Below are positions 23,716 through 35,610 of a stretch of DNA of 64,000 bases, piece after piece; the stretch's first letter is position 1; each line of letters begins with the position of its first letter. The stretch comes from Ciona intestinalis (Eukaryota; Chordata; Ascidiacea; Phlebobranchia; Cionidae). The notes under the pieces are model-generated. The model made no database searches. It saw only the letters and a list, made by a program, of their open reading frames with translations, and was not told the origin of the DNA. Location of the stretch: contig NC_020167.2 in assembly GCF_000224145.3 (NCBI RefSeq), positions 4,970,991-5,034,990 of the forward strand. Direction: 5' to 3'. A program made the position numbers and the translations under genes.

Positions 23716-25324
23716 GCGATCGTGTATGACCTATAATGGCTTCTGTTATGCTAAGATCAGCATTGTACTACTCTTCTTATATATCCTAGTTACCAAATGT
23801 GAATCGCTTCGAGAAAAAGGGAGCTCTTTTTCCCCCAAGTACCGTCGTGGTTGATATTGCTCGAGGCATCCATCGTGCGTTGTTACAATGTATTACTTCG
23901 AATTCACAGCGTACACAACATTCGGATATCCGGGGGAGCATGCGTACGAACGTATATACGGAATATGAAATGCGGCTTTGCTTTAATTAGTACTATAAAC
24001 TTGGCAATTTAAAAAAAACATTGCAATACGTATTTAAATATTTATTGCCTCGCAGAACAGTCAACAGAGTTTACGTAACAAAAATAAAGTAATGCATTTC
24101 TTGCACGCACAAAACGTATCAAGAATACTCTGTATATTTTATATATTTGTGCCATTTTTTTATATTGATATATCACTTTTATGTTCTATGCATGTGCTTA
24201 GATTTCAGTTTGGCGCGCCGATTCGTAATGACCATTTACATTTTACAAACAATCGTCGAGAACATGCAGATCTTCCACGTCTGGCTGACGCATAAGACCA
24301 AGCGGATAACACGATTTTACCGCATGTCGGAGCCATTCGTCAGGTATAAATAGAAATAGCATTTACGAAACTTAAAGTTTACAAACGAGACCAGTCGATC
24401 TGTAAGATCCTGTCATGTACCACTGTGTATGGCCTCATATGTACATTGTGGTTTTGTAATACCTAAATACGGTCTGGTTATTACTATGTGTTTCGTGATG
24501 ACTGTATAGCAACCGTTCTACAGTTAGCTAAGGAATCGAGACAAAACCAATCACGATTTGATACCGTACTCCGAATAGACCATGCACATTATAAAAAGTT
24601 TCCAAGAATACCTCGGAATTCTGTATAACTAGATCACCTTCGTTATCGACTTCGCAGAATATCAAACTTTTTAAATAGGGCTGTTACAACATACGTATAT
24701 CTGGCGTAAACCTACTATCTTTGGGCCGCTCACGTAACAGGTGTAGACACACAACACAAACCAAATTCCGAGATATTATCAACAAATAGTGGTCAGCTCA
24801 CGGGCGTCGTAGCTCGACAATAACAAAAATCTTCTTCGCTCTATTACGTTCTACGTGCAAAGAAATAGCAAATCGTGCGACGGCGACGTTTTGAGTTGTA
24901 CAATCCTGGTCGCGCATGTGTCAGATCGGTTTGTTAGGTCATCAGACATATCTTTATATGGAAATAATCGTACAGACGCGCTACAAATGTTTTGTGTAGC
25001 AGAAAACGAACGTTACTGTTTAGATGAGCACGCACCACCTATTTATCTTGCTTCCAGGAACACGTCTTCTATGACGTAACAAACATCATGGCATTCGTCA
25101 TCCTGATTAGGAAAACAGTCTTTTGTTGACTCAGCTTAGTCGGTTACCTTAACAGCTGATAAAAACCTTGTCATGCTATATGAATCTATCAGAGGACCGT
25201 ATCAGGTTATAGACATTCGTTATTTTAGATAAAAATGTCCGCTAAACTACGACTTGACTCCTGTTTCATTATAATTGTATGAATTCTGCTGTTTTTCCCA
25301 ATTAACAAAATTATCTGAACGTGT

Positions 25325-25516
25325 ACAGTAGGGTGGGGGAAGACGATACACCTTTTAGCACATAATATACAAAATATCCTGATCGTGTTTTAAACGATTA
25401 ACAACAGTCTATGAAAGTCGGGAGGATACGGTTTTAAAATTCTTTGAATGTTTTTTGTTTACTGCCAAATGGAACGAGAAATTTAATGAAATTGTGTCCC
25501 AACTCCCCCCCTGTAT
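25325..25516 (+). mobile_element. MITE, subfamily 1
   Basis: A copy of about 192 bp between the protease and ADA genes, with left end ACAGTAGGGTGGGGGAAGAC and worn right end. Confidence 0.82.
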
Positions 25517-25885
25517 AATTCGCCCTGAAACAATAGTTGTATCGACCAAAGAGATTTAAGCAAGGAGTCTAGTTTTAATCTCTCTGGGGGCAGAATCTTG
25601 AATTTTAATTAAAGTACGAACTTGCGTTTCCTGCGCATTAGATACTCTGAGTAAATATAGCACTATCGATTTATACAACTATTCTTTTTACTATAGTATT
25701 AAGTGTGGTGCTATTTCTATTTCCATCTGTTTCATATGTAACTATGATCTATATATTACTATAACGACCAATAAAAAAAACAAATACTTTATAATGTCCC
25801 AAATCGCCAGCACAGATGTATTCCGTTGTTTATATAAATATATATACGATAAACAACAATGAAAGCGACACCAGAATCTATCAGC

Positions 25886-28800
25886 CTATGCCTTGCAGTA
25901 AGCTTCCTTAAAATCCTTTATCAATTTTTCTTTCATTGGAGCTTCGACGAAAGAAGAACGAAGGGCGTTTAAATTCTGACAAAAGACGGACGTTTTATTA
26001 CAGCATAAATTATTACTAATACTCCTAAAATAAGAAATCACGAACTCCAAGTAAAAAATCGTAGACGGTTCAGATATAGTAGAATGGAGAAAGACGGGAC
26101 ACCTTTAAGCCAAATATTTAAAAATCCTGACTACGTTTTAAACAATTAACATCTATGGGTTTTATAATTCTATGGGTTCCCGTATAAAATACAGTTTTAT
26201 AATTCTTTGAATGTTTTTTTGGTTACTACCAATTGGGACAAGAAAATATACTAAAAAGTGTCCCATTTCCCCATCAAACTAAATAGGAATAATTTTTAGT
26301 TTTGCAATGAGTTATCCATTGTGGAACCGAGCTTTAATTGGGCTACTTACAAAACGTGTTCAATAGGTACACTAATATAACTTGTCTTTAGCTTATATTG
26401 TTTTCTATATTTAGCTTATATTAACATAATCAAATAAACATTATATTAACGTATTTAAAGTGTGAACAATTTCACACTAATATTAACACGTTGTGATTGT
26501 AAACCGTGTGTTTCGGATATGACCGTCTAATCTCGTATTTCCGTTATGGATATTATGATGCAGTTTATACGCACACATGCGCTATTCAAAGCAATGAAAG
26601 GCACGAAGACATCAAAAACACGATATTGTTTTGCCACTTGACATTTGGAATGCAAAATTAATTTTCCTTAATGCACGCTGGTAATTTATAACGCAAGTAC
26701 GTGTTAAATGACCTTACCAATTCCTTTATTTGCTCCTCGGTGAAGCGGAACATGCGTGACGCCACGTCATAATCGTGCAGGATATCCGCGTCGTGGAATC
26801 CAGGGTTATCGGTATTCAATGAGAAGTTTACGCCGTCATTTAGGAAGCTGCATGTGAAACCACAATGAATAATGGCCACCACGTCCGAGACAGACATTGA
26901 ACAACACGCATTGCGGGATTTTCAAACGATTCGTCATAGAATATGTTATATCCACTTTCTCATTGACGGATTGCGCTATTACCTTATCGCAGGATGCGCT
27001 GTCATGTCTTCAGGTACAGACGCGGTCAGGTTGCTGGAAATCGGACAAACCTCGAGATGGATCTGCTTTTTGATGACGTCATCATATACCGCTTTGTCAT
27101 TGATGGTCTTGTAACCGTGCCCTATCCTGGTGGCGTGAAGCTTATGTACAGCCTGTAATACAAAACCAAATAAGCTGCTTGATTTTCCTGATTTCCTAAC
27201 GTTCACACAACCTCGTGCACTTGGTTTGGTCCGCCCTTCTCTCCAGCATGAACCGTTATGTCAATACTGTGCTCTTTACAAAACTGAAAAATAGGTAGGA
27301 ACTTAAACAACCTAACTCAATAAAATCAACACACCGTTTACATCGAATGCTGCTTTGTGATCGTCGAATGTTGAATCGGCTTCGATTCCTGCCCCGGCAA
27401 TGTCCAGCGCCACAACACCACGCAATGCGAACTCTTTGCACATATGGGCAAGCTCCATGGACCAGTCTGGCAATTACATTAAACGGCGTGTCAGTAACAT
27501 ATATAGTAGGTAGAAGAAGATGGGACACTTTTAGCACAAAATATATAAATATCCTGACCGTGTTTTAAACAATTAACACCGGTCTATGGGAGTCGGGAGG
27601 ATACAGTTTTATAATTCTTTGAATGCTCTTTGTTTACTACCAGATGGTACAGGAAAATAGAATAGAATGTGTCCCATCTTAGTAGGGTGGGAGAAGACGG
27701 GACACATTTACCACATAAGATCCCAATATTCGGATCGTGTTTTACACAATTAACAACGGTCTAAGGAAGTCCTAACGATACAGTTTTATAACTCTTTGAT
27801 TGTTCTTTGCTTTCTACCAAATGGGACGAGAAAATAGAATGAAAATGTGTACCCTCTTGCCCCACCCTATTATAACACAGTTTGTATTGCCTATTTAAAT
27901 TCAAATACTGTACTTACCAGGTAAATCTAATAAAGCACACAAGATAAATCGTACAACAACAGGGAATCGAGATCTTGCTTCTTCAGCAGCCGTACACACT
28001 GCTTCTACTACGCCACGGGGTGTAAGAGTACCTCTGAAAAAGATTTTTTTGAATTGGAAAACAGAACTATGCTGATATACAAAGATAAGAATTTACTATG
28101 TGTATTACATCATTAAAATTAATCAAGAAAATTTCAAAAGCAGGTCGCACCTCTTTTCGTAAAAAAAATGATTGAGTGCATATATGGTATATACGGTGCG
28201 TGGAGGCGGGACACCTTCAGCACATAATAACAATCAAGTTTAAACCCAATAGATTACAGCAAGGAAACTGATTTTAATCTCTCCGAGTCCACAGTCCAAA
28301 CGCTTACGCGGTTTTAGCGTTTAGCCGGGGTGTTACGTCACAATCAGCCAACAGGTGCGGGCAGAAACGAAATTCGATGTAAGAAATTCCTTGCTGGTGC
28401 TTGTCCTCGATTGCCTCCATTGTCAATCTTTTGATCGCTTCTCGGCTGCCGCTGCCACGTACATATATAGTTTGTTAAACTTTTCACCATATAGGTTAAT
28501 AACAGCACGACAGTTAGGCTTTTTTAAATGATTGTCAGGTTTAAATAAGTTTTTTTTTACTTAGTTATGATACTGTTATTTTTTATTTTTACCTAGTGTG
28601 ATACCTTGATACCTATAAATTAAAAGAGAATTCGGATTCTAATCACATCGCCAGCAGAAATGTCAATAATGGCAAGAAACAATTTATAAATGTACGTCGA
28701 GTATCGATTTACTATATGATAGGCGCCTATTAATTATTCTTGTATGTGTAGTTACGTAAATATATCATTTTTCTTACGCAAATACGGGTGTTGTGACCAT

Positions 28801-29988
28801 AAAATGGGCAAGATATTCATCGAGGCTGGCAGTTCGTTGCAGTTTACATACGAGCGACCTTAGTTCATTCACATCGTATGACGGCAATTCGACCCCACGT
28901 TCTCTGACATATAGGTAAATGATTGTGATTATAATTTGCTATAGCGTGGCCTAATCATAAGTTTATACTATACAGTGTATAGCAGTGTTTCTTAAAATGG
29001 GGTAAATTTACCCCTGGGGGTAAGTCCTTCGTATTAGGATGGTATAGTCATTAATCCAAAACCACATAAGTTGATGGAATTGTAAAAAGTGTGCCAATTG
29101 TAGTACTTTAGTACCAGACATTGAACAGCTTTGTTAAAAAGGTAAAGCATACAAGAAAGTTTAAGAAACACTGGTGCATAGTACACACGGACGTCACTAC
29201 AATAACAATATTTATCTTAAAACGGTTTATTCGAGGCACATTCAACATAAACACTTACCTTGCCAGTTCAATACATGTCGATAGTCGAAAGCAACCGTCT
29301 AAGTGGCAGTGCAGTTCCGCCTATGTAAAAATGAAACCGGTTACAGCATTGTACATCTTACGTCATCGAGGGAAGACCCAAAGGTAAACAAAGTTCAAAT
29401 TTGCGGGACATTGGTAGGCGAGACGTTTGGTGTAACTACAGTTCAGTAACCCGAGTGTACAAACAGTAAAAAATACCAATGTACCATAAAATGCTTTGTC
29501 ATCGAGCTCATTCTACTATGCACACAATAAATTTGGATGATTTGCTTTGTTAGGACCCACTTGAGCAGTCTAGTGTTATTATATACCCTCGCCTGCAGTG
29601 AAAAGTAGGAACTGCAATTCGTGCCGGTATTGCAAATTTCCGACAAAAAGTCGACATTCTTTAGTAGGTGAAGCGACACAGCAGGTTGCAGAATAAACAT
29701 TGTACCGTTTTTCTCTTTCACGCGACCAAAATGTTATGATTATTATTATGTACTGTTACTATACACGTATTTTCGCACTTTCCCAATCCTCGTTACCGTT
29801 ACCGAAGAAACAAAATAAATTTCATTCATTCATTCAAACCAGCCTTTAAGTATCAAATATTATCACACTTACACAATCGAACAAACACAAACACGTCTTT
29901 ACCTGTATGCTAATTGGGCTAAAGATATATACCAATATAGAACTACGTTAAACATAATCTTACACACCTTTGGAAAATCGAATGGCAT
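25886..29988 (-). CDS. ADA: Adenosine deaminase (ADA1 type)
   Basis: Ten exons: 29988-29968, 29320-29259, 28903-28778, 28451-28308, 28033-27918, 27466-27342, 27283-27212, 27152-26983, 26847-26718 and 25975-25886. They sum to 1056 nt, 351 residues (human ADA 363). Family landmarks run in order: ELHCHLDG (zinc His pair), SYIEFRFCPHLL, GVVALDIAG, ITVHAGE (zinc His and catalytic Glu), ATRIGHGY (catalytic His), HLEVCPISSNL and FSLNTDNP (zinc Asp). The enzyme converts adenosine and deox-yadenosine to inosine forms in purine salvage. The Asp pair of SLNTDDP, in which the second Asp contacts purine N7 in mouse ADA, reads Asp-Asn here. The tiny first exon (7 codons, MPFDFPK) aligns with the human start region. 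Introns carry three MITEs and one hAT element. Confidence 0.95.
26075..26282 (+). mobile_element. MITE, degenerate
   Basis: A copy of about 208 bp in the last ADA intron, about 100 bp from the final exon, with an internal partial duplication of the TTTTATAATTCT block. Confidence 0.75.
27502..27680 (+). mobile_element. MITE, first of a tandem pair
   Basis: It starts TATAGTAGGTAGAAGAAGAT in an ADA intron. Its right terminus is missing: the copy stops at GTCCCATCTTA where the next copy begins. Confidence 0.8.
27681..27873 (+). mobile_element. MITE, second of a tandem pair
   Basis: It starts TAGTAGGGTGGGAGAAGACG directly after the previous copy and ends CCCCACCCTATTATA, 45 bp from an ADA exon. 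Together the two copies make up most of the intron 27467-27917. Confidence 0.85.
28983..29173. mobile_element. Non-autonomous hAT-type DNA transposon
   Basis: 191 bp with terminal inverted repeats CAGTGTTTCTTAAA and TTTAAGAAACACTG. It is flanked by 8-bp target duplications GTGTATAG (28975-28982) and GTGCATAG (29174-29181), which differ at one base. The CAGTG ends and 8-bp duplication are hallmarks of hAT elements. It sits in ADA intron 2 and has no transposase ORF. Confidence 0.88.
29735..29838 (+). mobile_element. Retroposon tail ending in (ATTC)n
   Basis: CTCGTTACCGTTACCGAAGA followed by AACAAAATAAATTTCATTC and further ATTC repeats. The same ending recurs at 42650-42680 (reduced), so it is a repeat family. 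It lies in ADA intron 1. Confidence 0.45.
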
Positions 29989-30566
29989 TGCGAAGTTCCA
30001 ACCCTCTTGAAGCAACTAAACGCTTACACACGCAGTGTACCTTTGTGACGTACCATTAACCTGCGGGTTACGCCGGTGAAGAGAGCGAGAGGAAAAAAAC
30101 ACAAAATCAAAAAAGAAACGCGTTCATGAAAATTTGCGTTTTCGCAAGCGCTGGTATACGGAATAAGTCTAATTTTTATGTCGCAAAATTTTATAGGTCT
30201 GATATATGCTGTGAACGCCACAGCTGTGACGACATCCATTCATTATTTAAAAGGCGTGAAAGGACGCAGAAACCTGCTATTTAATGAAGCCACATTCTTT
30301 GGAACTTGTATTATATATAAACCCTGTTAAAATAGGTAACTTCTGATGTTTGGTAGTTTTTTTTTTGTATCTTTTTTCGTGGATAAAGGATTTTGTATAT
30401 TTTAGACAATTTAGAGACTGTTAACTCGACGGTTGCCAAACCGTAAAATTAAAACACCAAAACAGGAAACGATATTCGATACAGAACAGTCTGAGCTGAA
30501 CGCTAGACTAGGCATTTAGTTTCGAAGGTTGCTAAATATACAATACAACCAGTCGCTTAAGTTAAG

Positions 30567-30715
30567 TACTGTGGGGTAAGATGAGACACCTTTAACACAT
30601 AATATCCTGATTGTGATTTAAACAATTAACAACGGTCTATGGAAGTTGTGAATATACAGAAATTGGAATTTTATTGGTTTACTACCAAATGGGAAGAGTA
30701 GTGAATGAAGTCCAC
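30567..30715 (+). mobile_element. MITE, 3' end missing
   Basis: It starts TACTGTGGGGTAAGATGAGA (subfamily 2) and stops before the right terminal repeat. Confidence 0.7.
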
Positions 30716-31043
30716 AACTTTTTACTAATTCGAAAACACACAGGGTGAGACGGGACATTTAAAAACCTTGTAAATCTTCCTGGGAATACACGTAAATACC
30801 GCGATATAAAAGGCTTTGAAAATCCAGTTAAAAGTGTCGTTCCCCAAGGCTAAACAGTTTTAACACGTTACTTACATTTGCTTTATACCCGGAGCAACAG
30901 AATACACAAATCAACAGTTTTATTTTTTATTTTAATGCATTTGAACTTGACGAGAATATACCATTATTATAGCGCAAATAAAAGTTCTTCAGGAATTGAT
31001 TGCCTTCTGAAAAATGAAAACAGGATTAAAATACCTTCATATA

Positions 31044-31150
31044 ATTTGTGGCTGGCGTTGGTGGAAAGCCACTACGGCACGACAAGCCCCCAGCCAATGG
31101 TAGTGGGTTTCTACTTAGGTGAGAAACCCTTGCGGGATGTTATTGTCCAC
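31044..31150. other. GC-rich palindromic island, possible structured RNA
   Basis: Two hairpins are visible on the plus strand: TGGCTGG with CCAGCCA (alternatively GTGGCT with AGCCAC) and GGGTTTCT with AGAAACCC around ACTTAGGTG. Base content differs sharply from the AT-rich flanks. I do not recognise a known RNA family. An unspecified repeat or coding relic is equally possible. Confidence 0.3.
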
Positions 31151-32210
31151 GCAGGTTAAAAAGACCCTATAGAAAAAAATATTACAACGAACAACGACAA
31201 ACAGACAAAAATAATACAACGAGGTGCAAATAAAAAAAGGGAGAAATAATATGAAATACACACAACAGCTCATCCATATCAAAAAATAGGACGATTACAA
31301 AAAATTAATTAACGTGGACATAATCATTGAAACATCTTTAAAGAAAATATGGTTCAAATCTTGAAGGATAATCAGATGCAGTGTACAAATTATTATACAT
31401 CCAATCACAAAGAGTCAAAGCCAATAACGGCCCTGCATGTTCGAATCACCTGACAAGTCGCCATGTTGGTACCGCGATACTCTCGTCGTATCTTCACGCA
31501 GTATAATATCGTTCGGATGTTAAGCACCGCTTCGACCGTTATGAAACTGCGTCAGGTTGTTACGAACCGCACTAATAGTGATCTAAATATTCGAGCGTAG
31601 CATCACAGTATACCAGTATAGTGACCTAAATGAGTGAGCGTAGCATCACTGGCGGCGACGTCTTTGCAACAACCCAACGGTAACGTAACTCAGTCTAGAA
31701 CCGTGACGTAACCGCACCGAACGCTGGGCTCTAAAGACCCATCGACGTACAGCGTAATTGTAACGTGGCCAGCGTCACAATTAGGCTTTTGTAAAAATAG
31801 CAACAGGTTATCGGGGACAATTAATTAATGAAAAATGATGGACATCAAATTTAAAAGTTTAACTGCGTATATATTATATTGCGCGTAGATATTACTCCAG
31901 TATTTGTGTACCAACATGACGTTCTTATAAAGTGGTTAGGACAATGCAGAATCGCTAAAAGATTCAATCTTTGCGGAAGAAACACACAATGACGTGTACA
32001 CCAACAAAATCCGATCCAGCAAGATGTTTGCCGTAGTTTCATTGCACATGCAAAATGCACTAAAGTAGTGACTGACAAAAAGGCTGGCCACATTAGATCC
32101 AGCAAGTATGAGACACAAACACTAATCCGGCAACACTGTAAGAGTGCTCCAGCAACCACACCCAACAACACACAACTCCTAAGCCTAAGCAAAACCCCAA
32201 ACCGGTATCC

Positions 32211-33790
32211 TTATCGTCGTATTCGTCTTTTCTCTTCGTCTGCAAAACAAAAACGTAAAATTAGTTGGGTTAAAATGTTCCATGTCTTTAATCGTTCCGC
32301 TTGGTTGTAAACAAAAAATATTTACAGAATTGTATAACTGCAACTATATAAAAGATTGCGTTGTTCATTGTTAAAAACACGAATAAGAAAAATGGGTTAT
32401 ATATAGGGTGTGGGGGGGACAGGTCACCTTTAACACATAAAATCCAAATATCCCGACCGTGTTTTAAACAATAAACAATCGTCTAACGGGAGTCGTGAGG
32501 ATACGGTTTTAGGGGAGTCGTGAGGATACGGTTTATAATTCTTTGAATGTTCTTTGTTCACTACCAAATGGAACGAGCAAATATAATGAAAAGGTGTCCC
32601 ATCTTCCCCTACCTTACAAAATATTAGAAAAACAAAACATGATACACTATACCTTGCGCTTTTCTTCTGCAGCTTATACAGAGGCTTTTCTGTAACAATA
32701 AATAGTTAAACGTCTGTTAATATTGTGATGTATCAATTACCTTTATTCCCGATTTGACCTTTTTCCTCTTGATCCTCTGTGACGTCACATACAACGTTCT
32801 GAAATATTGTAAAAAAGATGTTTGCAAATACTAAGACTGTAACAAAATCAAGCAACTTACGAAGTGGGTTCTTCTGTTGCGTCATCACCACTTCGTGACG
32901 TCACAATTCTGATGGCATCTAGAAAAAATTGGTGTACGTAACAATGCCTATTGTGATTTATACTTTACCAAATCTTTGATCTTCATGCTTCATTTCTAGC
33001 TAATAGCATGAATATATTTTAGAATAGATTAAAATTATTTTTAAATTAATACGACAGTATATAAGTATAATGTGCCTTGCGACGACGCAAAGCGCGCATG
33101 GGGCCCCATGAAAAAAATGTCGCGAAAAGCAAGCGTAAAATAGAAACCGCAATGTGACGTCGCAAACGTGTGCTCTCGTCGGGCGTGAACCTAAATATGA
33201 AGTAATAATCACGAGCGACGGCGAAGCGGTTATGACGCGATGTCATGCATACGTATTGTAACGCAACGAAGCAATTGAGTAAACCGATGTCACTTCGGAA
33301 GCGACCTGTATTGTAACAAAACTAAGAACCGTAGCGAAATTCCTGAAAAAAGTGTTAAATATTAAAATAGATTAAAGTAATAATACCAATCGCAAGACAC
33401 AGTAGTAAAATTATTAGAAAATGTATACTTGTGTGTAATATACTCACAAATAGTAATATTCTAGTACAGTCACACTAAATAGCAAAATAAAAACATATAG
33501 TTTATAATTAAGTAATACTAAACAGTAGCAATGGTACTTAACTTCAACTCTTGTAGAAGAAACAAATATAATCCTGCAGTGAGTTCATCCAAACAGTATA
33601 GCTTTGTCGCTGCTTCTTCCAAACTGCCTTGCAAAGTTGCAACGTGTTGTAAGTACGACGTTTTACATGCCCGGGGAATCAACGAAATGCGGAAAACGTC
33701 GGCTAATGAAAATGGTTGACGTGGTGGATTTAAATTCCCCACTTTTCTCGATTGCTCCCCGCTGTGCTTCAGTAATGTATAATTGAGCAC
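32211..33790 (-). CDS. Tentative small basic protein, function unknown
   Basis: Five possible exons, 33790-33538, 32918-32861, 32798-32741, 32689-32653 and 32239-32211, have GT-AG ends and compatible phases. They join to 144 residues with one stop at the end. The first exon encodes a mildly hydrophobic helical stretch (SLEEAATKLYCLDELTAGLY). The rest is charged: GDDATEEPTS, then a strongly basic tail (SQRIKRKKVKSGIK, DEEKRRIRR). I recognise no family. The donor of the first exon (GTACCA) is weak, so exon 1 could belong elsewhere. TGACGTCA occurs in exons 2 and 3. Frame continuity over four junctions is the only real evidence. Confidence 0.35.
32399..32618 (+). mobile_element. MITE with internal 24-bp duplication
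   Basis: A copy of about 220 bp. GGGAGTCGTGAGGATACGGT occurs twice in a row (about 32490-32533), which explains its extra length. Confidence 0.82.
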
Positions 33791-33842
33791 GTAAAAAGGC
33801 CGTGTGGATTTTTTGTCAAACAGTTGTTCTTATTCAGCTTTT

Positions 33843-33963
33843 TTACATAATATCCATGGATGTCGTGAAGATACGGTTTTATAATTCTTTAAACGTTCTT
33901 ACTATCAAATGGGACGAGGAAATAGAGTAAAAACTGTTCTATCTTCCCCAGCACCCTATTATT
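33843..33963 (+). mobile_element. MITE, 5' end missing
   Basis: It keeps the TCGTGAAGATACGGTTTTAT block and the right end (CTTCCCCAGCACCCTATTA). Confidence 0.7.
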
Positions 33964-34089
33964 ACAACAGTAATCCCCTTGTGCACTTATAGTTGAACCG
34001 TGAGAATACAGACGAATAATACTGTAACGTTCGTTATTGCCTATTATCCAATGGTACCGGTAAAGGAGATTAAAAAGTCACGGGTTTGC

Positions 34090-35560
34090 CCGAGTTCTGT
34101 CTCACACACTCTATACTATATTTTGCTTGCCCTATTAATAGTTGAGTTTTCCTTCGTGTAGTACACCTGTGTATTGTCACACCTGTAGAACACTTTTTAT
34201 TAGTTTTGCACATCTAAGCGTATGTAGTGGCAGTCGTACTTAGTGACAGTTGAAACATTTAAATTGTTGCAACACCTAAACACATTTTTTACACGAAAAC
34301 AGATTGACGTTAGCTGTTAAATGTCACCAACTTAACGTTGCCGGTTGGGGCATGGCCGACAAAGTTTCGATAACCGCTACGTTGCGCAAAAGAGCAACGG
34401 GAGCAAACACCGAGTGAGAAAACCGATCATACATTTCCCGGTTTAACCAGCTATCGAAAACGCGTCTTCTTTGAAAATGCTTCATGAAAACTGACATGAT
34501 GGGTAAAATTTTAAATAGATACCTTGAAGCAGATCGAAGAGTAATAAATGCAAGCTCATGAAGGCTACCGGTTTTTTAAAGCTCCAATATAATCGCACGC
34601 AGGAGTTTAACGTATAACTATAGGCACGGCTCCTACAGGTTATTCATCTAGGAGGTGGAATGTTGACCACTGTTGTTTTTCACTAACCTGCAAATCGTAT
34701 CTTACGATCTTAGAAAATAAATATTATATTCACATAATATTAAAGATTTCAAATATTAGTTTTGTTCAAATATTATCTTGATGTAATGAACGTATTTTTT
34801 CCAACAGAATTGCTTGTTTGTCCCGGTACAATTTAATTGTCACGATATATCTTTACTGACGACAATACATCTTGAAATCTATGGCCCAGGAATGCAGCGA
34901 CAACGAAAGTCAAATATACAAGTGCGTTTGCAGCAATTAGGCATTGGCAGGTGAAATGCGGGTAAGATGATAAAACTGTTGTACGCTGCTCCTTAGGGGA
35001 GAGCAGCAGTGCATTCGTATATACACAGTATGAAAATGTGACCGGGTTCTTTTAGAACACGAAAAGAAAAGCTAACACTTGGAACGAAGGGGAACAACAA
35101 AACGTCACAGCGGTTAACACAAATTACGAACAAAACGCAACAGCAGAAGCAACCGAAACTCATGGTGTGCATGAAAATCACCCTGGCTGGATTAGAAAAA
35201 TAACATTCTACAAAAAATAGGGTAATAATCGTTAAGTGGCGGCGGGGGTCGGAGATCAGAACAGCTTGTTTTAAATAGCCATCCCTTGTCTGCCTTCTCC
35301 GTCCTTAAATCGCTTTGCTCCAGCAATGGACTCATGAGCAACCACATCTAGTGCGTGGTTCATCTCGTAATCAAGCGATTCCTGCGAAAATAACAGCGTT
35401 TTTGTATGGAGAGACAAAGATTTTGTGTGTGTGCTAATTAAAGTCGTGATTTCCGCATTGCGCCCACGAGAGTTTGAAACAATTCAGCAGTAACTCGTGT
35501 TTTGGCCCGAACCCGCCCAGCTGCTTTGCATATTTTGTAAGATATAGTAGGGTGGGGGAA
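34090..35560. repeat. Long direct duplication, copy A (likely second allele)
   Basis: 1471 bp that match 35611-37076 almost base for base, with only scattered substitutions and 1-bp indels. It ends inside a MITE (TAGTAGGGTGGGGGAA), where 50 N begin. It contains a complete copy of the last exon of the enoyl-CoA hydratase-like gene (35271-35381, one Val to Met change). Confidence 0.9.
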
Positions 35561-35610
35561 NNNNNNNNNNNNNNNNNNNNNNNNNNNNNNNNNNNNNNNN
35601 NNNNNNNNNN
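35561..35610. other. Assembly gap, 50 N
   Basis: Fixed-length run of N between the two copies of the 1.47-kb duplication; the true distance is unknown and may be zero or negative. Confidence 0.99.

Larger units (their letters stand above)
23381..25885. other. Gene-poor intergenic region (5' flank of the protease, 3' flank of ADA)
   Basis: I see no convincing exon here. Short ORFs (24092-24353, 24855-25079 on plus) lack splice context or family motifs. It contains a 14-bp hairpin at 23671-23715 and a MITE at 25325-25516. Confidence 0.55.
29989..32210. other. Intergenic region upstream of ADA
   Basis: No supported gene. It holds a partial MITE (30567-30715), a GC-rich palindromic island (31044-31150) and a roughly 43-bp diverged direct repeat at 31577-31651 (TAGTGA-CTAAAT followed by GAGCGTAGCATCAC). 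Confidence 0.55.

Noticed and set aside
31490-31560. Resemblance to 5S rRNA (CGGATGTTAAGCACCG)
   Set aside because: Only one short word fits; the rest of the 5S consensus and its helices are absent.
31851-32192. Minus-strand ORF of 113 codons rich in Cys and hydrophobics
   Set aside because: Its sequence is low-information and its start is not supported; it overlaps the region after the tentative gene's last exon in a frame that exon does not use.
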